Shown here one piece after another: positions 1 to 6,816 of a stretch of 8,613 nt of DNA. This DNA comes from an uncultured Bacteroidales bacterium. GTDB lineage: Bacteria > Bacteroidota > Bacteroidia > Bacteroidales > Paludibacteraceae. The stretch's first letter is position 1. Each line of letters starts with the position of its first letter. Under the pieces are notes generated by a model. It saw only the letters and a program-made list of their open reading frames with translations, was not told where the DNA came from and searched no databases. A program made the translations under genes and the position numbers. The stretch spans positions 1-8,613 of the forward strand of contig CALCGR010000031.1 of the NCBI GenBank assembly GCA_937901025.1. Reading direction: 5' to 3'.

Positions 1-1597
1 CGGCGCGTCCTATGGTCTGGATGAGCGAGCGTCTATCCCGCAAGAACCCTTCCTTGTCGGCATCGAGGATAGCTACGAGCGATACCTCCGGTAGGTCCAA
101 CCCCTCGCGTAAGAGGTTGACGCCGACGAGGACGTCGTAGACGCCTTTGCGTAAGTCTTCCATAATCTTCACACGCTCGATTGTATCGATATCCGAATGG
201 ATATATGCGGCACTGATGCCATAGCGTCGCAGGTACTCGTCCAGTTCTTCCGCCATACGTTTGGTGAGGGTGGTGACCAGGACCCGCTCGTGCTGATGGA
301 CGCGAAACTGAATCTCGTCCATGAGGTCATCCACCTGATGGGTGGAGGGTCGCACATCGATCTCGGGATCGAGCAGACCCGTAGGACGGATGAGTTGGTC
401 AATGACGATACCCGCGGACTTCTCCAGTTCGTAGTCGGAGGGCGTGGCACTCAAAAAGATGGTTTGACCTATTTTTTCCTCAAACTCCTCGAAGGTGAGG
501 GGACGGTTATCGCGGGCAGCGGGTAAGCGGAAACCGAAGTTGATGAGGTTATCCTTGCGGGCTTTGTCGCCCCCGTACATCGCGTGAATCTGCGGAATAG
601 TAACGTGGCTCTCATCAATGATGAGGAGCATATCGTCGGGGAAGTAATCGAGTAAGCAGTAGGGCGGTGTCCCGGGTTCACGACCCTCCAAGTACCGGGA
701 GTAGTTCTCCACGCCCGAGCAGTAGCCCAGTTCCTCGATCATCTCGAGGTCATATTTGACCCGCTCCTCAAGTCGGTCGGCATAGACATCATCCCCTTGT
801 TTACGGAACAGATATGCTTGCTGCGCTAAGTCGAGACGGATCTGGGTCTTGGCTTGTTCCAAGCGTTCCTTGTTCGTACAGAAAATAGTTGCCGGATAGA
901 TATTGAAATACTCAAAGGACTCTTTATCTACACTTATTCGGTCGACTTCATTGCCGAAGAACTCGACGCGGAGAACATAATCGGCATAAGCGATGGCGAT
1001 ATCCACGGTGTCCCCTTTGACGCGGAAGCGGCCGCGGATGAGGTCCGCATCGTTGCGTATGTATTGTGCGGCCACGAGTTGGTTAAGGAACTGCTCCATA
1101 GGCAGTTGCTGCCCTACGGAGACGGTGATACAGTGTTGGGTGAAGTCCTGAGGAGACCCGATGCCGTAGAGGCAAGAGACGGACGAGATGACAATCACGT
1201 CCTTTCGTCCGGAGAGCAGCGCCGCAGTAGTGGACAGCCGTAAGCGGTCAATCTCCTCGTTGATACTGAGGTCTTTTTCGATATACGTATCGGTGGAGGG
1301 AATATAGGCTTCGGGTTGATAGTAATCGTAATAGGAAACGAAGTACTCCACGGCATTGTGCGGAAAGAACGCCTTCATCTCCGAGTAGAGCTGGGCCGCC
1401 AGGGTTTTGTTATGACTCAGGATGAGGGTAGGGCGATTGAGCTGACTGATAACATTCGCGACCGTGAACGTCTTACCGGACCCGGTCACGCCTAATAAGG
1501 TCTGAGCGGGAGCTCCGGCACGGATACCCTCCAAGAGTGCTTGGATGGCTTGGGGTTGATCACCGGTGGGCTGATAAGGACTTTCTAATTGAAACAT
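1..1597 (-). CDS. uvrB: UvrABC system protein B (excision nuclease subunit), C-terminus outside window
   Basis: UvrB is the cytoplasmic damage-verifying helicase-like subunit of nucleotide excision repair; it is loaded by UvrA and then recruits UvrC. The visible 532 codons are open throughout. Seen in order: the family N-terminus with PTGDQP (about residues 10-15), Walker A GVTGSGKT (36-43), the tyrosine-rich beta-hairpin region that wedges DNA (about 89-109), the DESH Walker B motif (328-331), the SAT motif (383-385), and the helicase motif containing LLREGLDLPEV near the cut end. The last visible residues are IGRA, where the family continues IGRAARN. UvrB proteins are usually about 670 residues, so roughly 140, including the UVR domain that contacts UvrC, lie beyond base 1. 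The ATG at 1595-1597 is chosen because the protein then begins MFQLESPYQPTGDQ, as in the family. That start lies inside the preceding PAP2 gene (38-base overlap, +1 frame), and I see no separate promoter. Confidence 0.97.
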   Translation of the reverse strand, partial: MFQLESPYQPTGDQPQAIQALLEGIRAGAPAQTLLGVTGSGKTFTVANVISQLNRPTLILSHNKTLAAQLYSEMKAFFPHNAVEYFVSYYDYYQPEAYIPSTDTYIEKDLSINEEIDRLRLSTTAALLSGRKDVIVISSVSCLYGIGSPQDFTQHCITVSVGQQLPMEQFLNQLVAAQYIRNDADLIRGRFRVKGDTVDIAIAYADYVLRVEFFGNEVDRISVDKESFEYFNIYPATIFCTNKERLEQAKTQIRLDLAQQAYLFRKQGDDVYADRLEERVKYDLEMIEELGYCSGVENYSRYLEGREPGTPPYCLLDYFPDDMLLIIDESHVTIPQIHAMYGGDKARKDNLINFGFRLPAARDNRPLTFEEFEEKIGQTIFLSATPSDYELEKSAGIVIDQLIRPTGLLDPEIDVRPSTHQVDDLMDEIQFRVHQHERVLVTTLTKRMAEELDEYLRRYGISAAYIHSDIDTIERVKIMEDLRKGVYDVLVGVNLLREGLDLPEVSLVAILDADKEGFLRDRRSLIQTIGRA

Positions 1598-2276
1598 TCC
1601 AAAAACGAGTGGTCTGTAATTTCGGGATGAAGAGACTAAGGAAGGCGGTGACGCAGATGCCGATAATGATACCGGCAAAGATATCCTCGGTGAAGTGCAT
1701 GGACATATAGATGCGGCTGTAGGCGCCAAGGGCGGCGAGGCCGAAGAGAACGGCTGCGCCTGTCAGACCGCAACGCTGCCAGATTGTTGTACTGCCAGAC
1801 CGCTTCGCTGTACGACCGCTATCGCTGTATAACTTTGTGATGAGTTCTTCGAGGACCATGGTGAGGACGAGGAAGAGGCAGAAGAACGTGATGGTATGTC
1901 CGGAAGGGAAGGAGTTCCATTCCTTAAAGTCGACACCCTCGATGGCGGGGAGTTGAATGTCGGGACAGTGTTCAGCGAACCAGGTAACGGGTCGCGGGGT
2001 ATGGGCGAGGTGTTTGATGATTTGTCCGATTCCGCCGGCAATCCAGTTGCTGACGAGCAGGAAGCAACTCCATCCGAACTTATAGAGCATGAGTAATACG
2101 GCTACCACGTAAATCCCCCATTCGGCAACTTGCGTATAGGCGGGAAAAAACACATCCCCTGCTGCCGTATGGTGGTTACACAACATCAGGTGCAGCGAAC
2201 CCTTATCATAGATAAGCATCAGCGTAGCGAGGACGGCTAATAGGACAGCGGATAGTATGTAGTAGAGTCGACGCAT
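1560..2276 (-). CDS. PAP2-family membrane phosphatase (lipid phosphate or undecaprenyl-diphosphate phosphatase type)
   Basis: A 238-residue multi-pass membrane protein with the complete three-part PAP2 acid phosphatase signature: K88-x6-R95-P96, S125-G126-H127 within the SFPSGHT stretch, and S187-R188-x5-H194-x3-D198. H194 would be the nucleophile and H127 the acid. Hydrophobic segments lie near residues 5-22, 53-76, 128-146, 172-186 and 199-217. Family members remove phosphate from phosphatidate, phosphatidylglycerophosphate or undecaprenyl diphosphate on the outer face of the inner membrane; the sequence does not show which. Position two genes after pssA suggests a phospholipid role, but that is inference. 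The ATG shares one base with the stop of the upstream endonuclease gene (TAATG on the coding strand), so translation is probably coupled. Its last 38 bases overlap the start of uvrB. Residues 150-165 are a hydrophilic loop. Confidence 0.93.
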   Translation of the reverse strand: MRRLYYILSAVLLAVLATLMLIYDKGSLHLMLCNHHTAAGDVFFPAYTQVAEWGIYVVAVLLMLYKFGWSCFLLVSNWIAGGIGQIIKHLAHTPRPVTWFAEHCPDIQLPAIEGVDFKEWNSFPSGHTITFFCLFLVLTMVLEELITKLYSDSGRTAKRSGSTTIWQRCGLTGAAVLFGLAALGAYSRIYMSMHFTEDIFAGIIIGICVTAFLSLFIPKLQTTRFWNVSIRKSLSAHR

Positions 2277-4009
2277 TAGAGGGAGTAGAGGAGTAGGGGA
2301 GTAGAGGAGTAGGGTGATATGATGTATATTTGGTTATTTTGGAAGACTTTGCGAATAGAGGGAATGGCGGATTTGACGGAAGGAAGGGGTGTTGTGGGAG
2401 CGCTGATGGAAACAGTAATCTCGTTACTTACGCGTCCGGCAGCGGTCTGCACTTGTGCATTGACCGTAATATCCGTGAGAAAACCATCAATTCGTAATCG
2501 GTTCGTGCTGACGGATTGTGGAAAGCCTTCTATCGAGGTGTGGTAAACGGCTTCATCGCCTTGGATAATGAACACCGATTGTAAACAAGCGCGTTTACTG
2601 GTGCTACCTCCGATACTAGAGATACGGACACTGTCGGTGTTGGCAGGAAGGGGAAGTTCGTACCACTTTTCGTCATGTGTAAAGTCCGTGAAGGTCTCTA
2701 TCAATTCAGTATTCGCATAAACCTCTATTTTTGCTGATGTGGCTGTGTTATAGAGTGAAGCGCGAAAACGCATGCTCATAGGGAGTTCGTTCTTACGGAG
2801 CGATTGAAGGTTATAGAGTGCGACTGTTCCGTCGGTGGAACTACTGCCCATCGTGATAGCCTGCGTACCATTGGAAGCTACTTTACCGCGAATAGCCCCG
2901 TGCTTGGTTGCTTCAATGAGGTTCTTGGTCACTCCGGGAAGGTTAATGAGGGTGTCATTTGTACCCGTAGTGTCAAGAGTATAGACATCGACCGAATAGG
3001 TGGTTTGAAAATCGTTCCAACGTAGGGTAATACCTCCGTCAGAGGTATTGGCAGCCGTGAGAAGTAGATTGGTTTTGTCTTCTTGTGGCTTATACTCAGG
3101 GGAGGAGGTGCAAATGAGTTGTGTAAAATCAACGGTTTGTCCTTTTTTATCTCCCCAAATATATTCCACTAATTCTGGATAGTCAATATACGGATTGCGA
3201 TTGTGCTGAGCGGACGAAATGGCATCTAAGCGGTCAATTTCTTTTTTCGATACAGGGTCCTTGCGGTGCCAATCGAGCAAGAGTTCTTGTAACCAAGGTT
3301 GAAACTCCAAATAAGAGTCGTTGGTGAGGGCGTTCTTAGCATCGAAGGGGGATGTGCCATAAACCCACGGCACATCTTCGTAGGCGGTAACCATATAGAA
3401 ATAGGCACGTGCAAAATCGCCCTTATATTCATCGGCGGGCTCAAAACATGCCCAACCATATTGGGACTTTGATTTAGAGTCCATCTTAAACACCCCATTA
3501 TTAAACTTGTCCCCTTTGGTGACGATTCCGGGAGGATAATTGGACTTATTGTTATTCGCTGCTGCATCAGAAGGGTTGAGGTTATAGAGGTCTTGATAGG
3601 CGCGTTTGCAACCATCCTCATCGCCCCACCACGATTTGGGTAAACAATGTTCTATTTGAAGGGCGCAACCCGATTCACCGAATGCCGGAAAATAGCGGAC
3701 ATAGGGAGAATACATATCCCAAACCGTTCCGTCAGAATGGCGATCGGAGAACATAAAGAAAGACCAAGTACCTTCGTAGCGTTCGTCTGTTTGCCGATGG
3801 GTGATGGTGTCATATTTATATCCCCACGTACCATAATGGAAGCGTTCACCGCCACAGATGGTGTCGTGTAAAGCCGACTTGAGAAGCGAATCTGCCTTTC
3901 CTTGGGCGAGGTTGTAATAGCCGGAGGGAAGTATCTCAGCAGAAAGGCTGAAGGGCAGAAAGGCGGATAGGCAGAGGGGCAATAGTATAGAGACTATTCT
4001 CTTTTGCAT
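2276..4009 (-). CDS. Secreted endonuclease I family nuclease with C-terminal beta-rich domains and a cut-short T9SS-like tail
   Basis: This 577-residue protein starts with a Sec signal peptide (residues 1-24, likely cleavage after SLSA). The Endonuclease I domain, about 30-290, carries the expected motifs: QIEHCLPKSWWG with catalytic-type H121, DLYNLNPSD (140-148), the NNNKSNYP stretch (152-159), and NRNPYIDYPELVEYIWG near its end (270-286). This family cuts DNA, and in some members RNA, nonspecifically outside the cytoplasm. Residues about 300-540 are beta-rich, resembling an Fn3-like region around a jelly-roll-like segment; their role is unknown. RKVFQNNQIYII (553-564) resembles the beginning of a type A T9SS sorting domain, but the usual glycine-rich ending is replaced by SPYSSTPLLLYSL, encoded almost entirely by an 8-bp repeat. 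Another 8-bp array encodes residues 11-24 of the signal peptide. The start overlaps pssA by 16 bases, and the stop overlaps the PAP2 gene by one. Nutrient scavenging or eDNA degradation is plausible inference. Confidence 0.9.
   Translation of the reverse strand: MQKRIVSILLPLCLSAFLPFSLSAEILPSGYYNLAQGKADSLLKSALHDTICGGERFHYGTWGYKYDTITHRQTDERYEGTWSFFMFSDRHSDGTVWDMYSPYVRYFPAFGESGCALQIEHCLPKSWWGDEDGCKRAYQDLYNLNPSDAAANNNKSNYPPGIVTKGDKFNNGVFKMDSKSKSQYGWACFEPADEYKGDFARAYFYMVTAYEDVPWVYGTSPFDAKNALTNDSYLEFQPWLQELLLDWHRKDPVSKKEIDRLDAISSAQHNRNPYIDYPELVEYIWGDKKGQTVDFTQLICTSSPEYKPQEDKTNLLLTAANTSDGGITLRWNDFQTTYSVDVYTLDTTGTNDTLINLPGVTKNLIEATKHGAIRGKVASNGTQAITMGSSSTDGTVALYNLQSLRKNELPMSMRFRASLYNTATSAKIEVYANTELIETFTDFTHDEKWYELPLPANTDSVRISSIGGSTSKRACLQSVFIIQGDEAVYHTSIEGFPQSVSTNRLRIDGFLTDITVNAQVQTAAGRVSNEITVSISAPTTPLPSVKSAIPSIRKVFQNNQIYIISPYSSTPLLLYSL
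2281..2312. repeat. Four octamers encoding the C-terminal tail of the endonuclease
   Basis: GGGAGTAG, AGGAGTAG, GGGAGTAG, AGGAGTAG in direct succession on the plus strand: consensus RGGAGTAG, or a perfect 16-base unit twice. It encodes residues 566-577 and ends just before the TAATG overlap with the PAP2 gene. Copy-number change would shift the frame and extend the protein past its present stop. Confidence 0.9.
3940..3979. repeat. Five imperfect octamers encoding the endonuclease signal peptide
   Basis: On the plus strand the bases read CAGAAAGG, CTGAAGGG, CAGAAAGG, CGGATAGG, CAGAGGGG, five 8-base units close to a CAGAAAGG consensus. On the coding strand they encode residues 11-24, the hydrophobic core and cleavage region of the signal peptide. 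A unit of 8 is not a multiple of 3, so gain or loss of one copy would shift the frame. Confidence 0.85.
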
Positions 4010-4722
4010 AATTGGTTAACAATAAGGTTAATGATAACGTACCAAAGGACACATCCTGTTCCCGAGAAAAGCACGAAAAGAGGACGCTTGTAAGCAATCG
4101 CTTCGCCTATGGCAAAACCGATAATCACAAGGCAACCGATGAGGAAGAGGTAACGGAACTTATTTTCTTTCCACGAGAAGGATTGGAACTTCAGAGAGAA
4201 GAAGGGTATCTCGCTTATCATCAGGTAGTCGCTGAGGAGAGTGATGCCGATGAGCACCCAAGGCACCCAAGGTGTTGCAGTGAACGCGTAGGGCATCGAA
4301 CATATACCTCCCCAAAAGATAGCGTTCGCCGGAGTGGCGAGTCCGATGAAGGAGGTGTGTTGACGCTCGTCGATATTAAACTTAGCCAATCGAAGCGCCG
4401 CAAAAGCCGCCATCAGTAAGGCTATACCAGCCCACCAACCGATGATGGGGCGTAGATAACCGAACACCATCATGGCGGGAGCTAAACCGAAGGTAATATC
4501 GTCCGCCAAGGAGTCTAACTGAACACCTAACGGACCGGATACACCGAGTTTACGGGCGGTAAAACCGTCAAAGAAATCGAAGAATGCTCCTAATAAGATA
4601 AAGAGGAAAGCATAAGCAAAAACACTTTGAGAAGCAAGGAAAGTGGCTATAGCAAGGAAAGTGGCTATAGCTCCGCAGAGCAGGTTGCAGCAAGTGATGA
4701 TGTTAGGAAGTAGTTTTTTCAT
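3994..4722 (-). CDS. pssA: CDP-diacylglycerol--serine O-phosphatidyltransferase (phosphatidylserine synthase)
   Basis: PssA joins CDP-diacylglycerol and L-serine to give phosphatidylserine plus CMP, the first committed step to phosphatidylethanolamine, in the inner membrane. The 242-residue protein has the full CDP-alcohol phosphatidyltransferase signature D52-G53-x2-A56-R57-x8-G66-x3-D70-x3-D74, whose aspartates bind the metals, and about six to eight hydrophobic segments. The MKKLLPNIIT(C)CN start and length match Bacteroidota PssA; the serine-specific assignment rests on overall resemblance, since other enzymes share the motif. Residues around 19-30 (AIATFLAIATFLAS) contain a perfect 18-bp in-frame duplication in the first membrane segment. 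The ATG at 4720-4722 is preceded by an alternating CG/TA-rich stretch with no Shine-Dalgarno sequence and no recognisable TAnnTTTG box, so transcription may come from ppiD read-through. The 3' end overlaps the endonuclease start by 16 bases. The psd gene, often next to pssA in Bacteroidota, is not in view. Confidence 0.94.
   Translation of the reverse strand: MKKLLPNIITCCNLLCGAIATFLAIATFLASQSVFAYAFLFILLGAFFDFFDGFTARKLGVSGPLGVQLDSLADDITFGLAPAMMVFGYLRPIIGWWAGIALLMAAFAALRLAKFNIDERQHTSFIGLATPANAIFWGGICSMPYAFTATPWVPWVLIGITLLSDYLMISEIPFFSLKFQSFSWKENKFRYLFLIGCLVIIGFAIGEAIAYKRPLFVLFSGTGCVLWYVIINLIVNQLCKRE
4633..4668. repeat. Perfect 18-bp tandem duplication inside pssA
   Basis: Two identical 18-base copies (4633-4650 and 4651-4668) plus three more matching bases. 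The unit length is a multiple of three, so it duplicates six residues (the A-I-A-T-F-L type) in the first membrane segment without breaking the frame. Identical DNA, not only identical protein, suggests a recent event. Confidence 0.9.
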
Positions 4723-4724
4723 AA

Positions 4725-4754
4725 TACGTGCGCGTGTGCGCGTTTATATATACA
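4725..4754. other. Alternating purine-pyrimidine tract just upstream of pssA
   Basis: Bases 4725-4742 alternate pyrimidine and purine without a break (TACGTGCGCGTGTGCGCG); after a short T run, 4745-4754 alternate again (TATATATACA). Such CG/TG-rich alternation is prone to Z-DNA under negative supercoiling, and the TATA part is easily melted. On the minus strand it also allows a small CGCG-CACA-CGCG hairpin 10-20 bases before the pssA ATG. Any regulatory role is inference. Confidence 0.5.
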
Positions 4755-4758
4755 AAGT

Positions 4759-4780
4759 GGGGACCCGAACGCAGGTCCCC
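4759..4780 (-). terminator. GC-rich hairpin after ppiD, possible terminator or attenuator
   Basis: GGGGACC (4759-4765) and GGTCCCC (4774-4780) form a perfect 7-bp stem with an 8-base loop, 18 bases after the ppiD stop on the minus strand. What follows on that strand is ACTTTGTATATATAAAC, A/U-rich but not a clean U tract, so intrinsic termination is likely weak or partial. It may instead protect the 3' end of the ppiD transcript, or allow read-through to pssA, which has no obvious promoter of its own. Confidence 0.5.
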
Positions 4781-4797
4781 AGATTGTTTCGTATGAA

Positions 4798-6795
4798 TTA
4801 ATAGAAGTTTGCTCGATTATCGGTGACCTTAGCTTCACTCTGTACGAGTGAGATCGCTTGATACGGTAGCATATAAGCGATGCGCTGCATAAGGCTCGCT
4901 TTCTCTTGCTCGACATTGATCTCGTTGTTTGCCACCACTCTCGTGCCAGTCTTAAGAACATAGACGCCCATGTTGCCTTGGATAGGAGCGGAGAGACTAT
5001 TGTCTTCCATCGCTAAGGCCGCACCTACGACGGCGGGTTCGGTAGCATTACCGAAACGAGACGAGTTGAAGGTGATGTGGTTAGCCGTACGAACAGGAGT
5101 GCCGGTAATCTCAGCGGCTTGCTCGAGGGATTCCACGTTTTTGAGGTTATTGATAATGATTTGCGCTTTCTTATTGTTTATTGCCTCGAGGGTCAGTTCG
5201 GCTTTCACATCCTCAAAGGAGCGATAGTCGCCGTCGTTGACTTCAGTGAGGGTAGCTACAACGAACTGGTCGCCGCACTCAAACACGTCACTGACTTGAC
5301 CGGGTTTGGCTTCGAACGCCCAGCGAACGATAGGACGGCTGGAGGTCAGGGAACCTACATTCTCGGTGTTCTTGTTGAGGTTATATTGCGGAACGACGGT
5401 CTTGTTTGCTTCTGCAGCTGCGGCGATGAAGGCTTCCTCGGTGTTGTTGTTGACAACGAATTGCTTTGCCTCGTTGTAGAGAACGGAATAGGTCTTGGAC
5501 GACGGTGTTACTTTGCGCTCTAAGATAGCGAGTTGTACCTTCGGCGTAGCCTTGCTGACCTCCATCACTTCGAAGGTTTGCGAGCCCATACCTACAGCAA
5601 CGGTAAAGCGTTTACCTTTCTTCGTGTTGAAGGCGGGAGTAGCAATCTCCTTGTTGAGTTTCTCGGCAGTGTACCAACCGAGTTCTTGGTCCTCTTGGCC
5701 CTCCTCGGTAGCGACGAACTTCAGGAACACGCTATCGGGTTTGGAGTAACCGGCTTTGATGATACGAGCCATGGAGTAGGTGTCGTTTGCAAAACGGAGC
5801 TCGGTCACTTGACCGGCTTTCGCGTTAGCACTGAAAGCGAAGTCTTTGTATTGGGCCGGAACGTTATCCTTGCTATAGTCGCGCCCGTCGAACATAATAT
5901 CGGAGTTCGGGTTAACAACCATGGCTACATCGCTCGAAGTCTTGAACTCATCGATGAGGGACTCCATGAACGCGCGGGTAGCGTCGTAGTCGGCTTGGGA
6001 AGGACGGATGTCGAAAACTACGTAAGAGATGGCGCGGTTGGGCGTTTGCTTATAGATGGGTTTGTGTTGGTTGTAGAGTTTCTTGAGTTCAGCCTTGCTG
6101 ATGGTAATCGTAGAGTCGGCTACCGTGTAGTAGGGTTGCATCACGTATTCTGCGTTTACGTCCACTTGGCTGCCCTCGAAGGCATACTTAGCGTCGAGGC
6201 TGTTAGCGGCTACGAGACCCTGGATGAGGGCGGTGTATTTCTCTTGCAGTTGGGTGAGACGTACCACTTTCTCCCAATACATCCAGTAGTTCTTATAGTT
6301 CTTGATGGCTGCGGCTTGTTCGGGATCTTCCACCTCTTGGTTCATTTGGTGAAGGAAACGAACGAGTTGGGCGCGGTCCAAGTTCCCGTTAGCATCCGCA
6401 AAGATGTTACGAATGATACGGTGAGGATTAGCACCGATGCATAGTTCGCTAAGTTCGTCCGCGGTAACGGCCATACCGATCTTCTCGGCTTGGTCACCGA
6501 GGGTGTATTCCATCATCAGGGTTTGCCATACTTGGTTGCGGATCTGACTTTGGAAAGCCTCATCGTTCACGTTTTGCCCTTGCATCTTCGCTACCTCGGT
6601 GAGCTGGTCTTTGGCAGCCTCGTACTCAGTGTAATGTACGTCGTGACCGGCGATGACAGCGATGTTCTCACGGCTGCGGTTGAAGAAACTACTACCTGAG
6701 TTAAGGAAGTCGCCCAGGATGAATGCTAACATAGCGGCTCCTACAATCACGAGGAGGAAGACGCCATGGTTACGAATTTTTTGTAAAGTTGCCAT
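4798..6795 (-). CDS. ppiD: PpiD/SurA-like membrane-anchored periplasmic folding factor with a degenerate PPIase domain
   Basis: A 665-residue protein with a short cytoplasmic start (MATLQKIRNH), one membrane anchor (about residues 11-29) and a long periplasmic part, the layout of PpiD. A SurA_N-type helical chaperone region covers about 32-245. The later segments ERKVTPSSKTY (426-436), RPIVRWAFEAKPGQVSDVFE and the PIQGNMGVYVLK region near the C-terminus are typical of Bacteroidota PpiD proteins, which I recall as about 700 residues. Such proteins help newly exported envelope proteins fold. The parvulin (PPIC) domain is recognisable only by remnants: LGWYTAEKLNKEI at about 372-384 and TFEVMEV at 407-413. 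The usual HIL strand and the FHIIKV-type strand have no histidine here (VFLKFV at 356-361; TFEVMEV), and the helical part between is largely missing, so isomerase activity is doubtful. The gene follows the lipoprotein gene by 21 bases and probably shares its promoter. Confidence 0.9.
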   Translation of the reverse strand: MATLQKIRNHGVFLLVIVGAAMLAFILGDFLNSGSSFFNRSRENIAVIAGHDVHYTEYEAAKDQLTEVAKMQGQNVNDEAFQSQIRNQVWQTLMMEYTLGDQAEKIGMAVTADELSELCIGANPHRIIRNIFADANGNLDRAQLVRFLHQMNQEVEDPEQAAAIKNYKNYWMYWEKVVRLTQLQEKYTALIQGLVAANSLDAKYAFEGSQVDVNAEYVMQPYYTVADSTITISKAELKKLYNQHKPIYKQTPNRAISYVVFDIRPSQADYDATRAFMESLIDEFKTSSDVAMVVNPNSDIMFDGRDYSKDNVPAQYKDFAFSANAKAGQVTELRFANDTYSMARIIKAGYSKPDSVFLKFVATEEGQEDQELGWYTAEKLNKEIATPAFNTKKGKRFTVAVGMGSQTFEVMEVSKATPKVQLAILERKVTPSSKTYSVLYNEAKQFVVNNNTEEAFIAAAAEANKTVVPQYNLNKNTENVGSLTSSRPIVRWAFEAKPGQVSDVFECGDQFVVATLTEVNDGDYRSFEDVKAELTLEAINNKKAQIIINNLKNVESLEQAAEITGTPVRTANHITFNSSRFGNATEPAVVGAALAMEDNSLSAPIQGNMGVYVLKTGTRVVANNEINVEQEKASLMQRIAYMLPYQAISLVQSEAKVTDNRANFY

Positions 6796-6816
6796 AAATG
6801 TATAAATTTAAATTGT

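Noticed and set aside
854..1243. 129-codon open frame on the plus strand within the uvrB region
   Set aside because: Antisense to continuous uvrB coding sequence with all motifs in place; no independent support.
2281..2312. Short tandem repeats read as a CRISPR array or mobile-element end
   Set aside because: Units of 8 bases with no spacers, no terminal inverted repeats and no transposase nearby; a simple tandem array explains them.
4731..4757. TTTG at 4753-4756 (minus strand) as the -33 box of a pssA promoter
   Set aside because: No TAnnTTTG-like sequence occurs 19-21 bases downstream; the region there is CG-rich.
5533..6444. 303-codon open frame on the plus strand opposite ppiD
   Set aside because: It lies wholly antisense to a well-supported gene, has no recognisable domain, promoter or leader, and its composition is what the complement of the ppiD codons would give.
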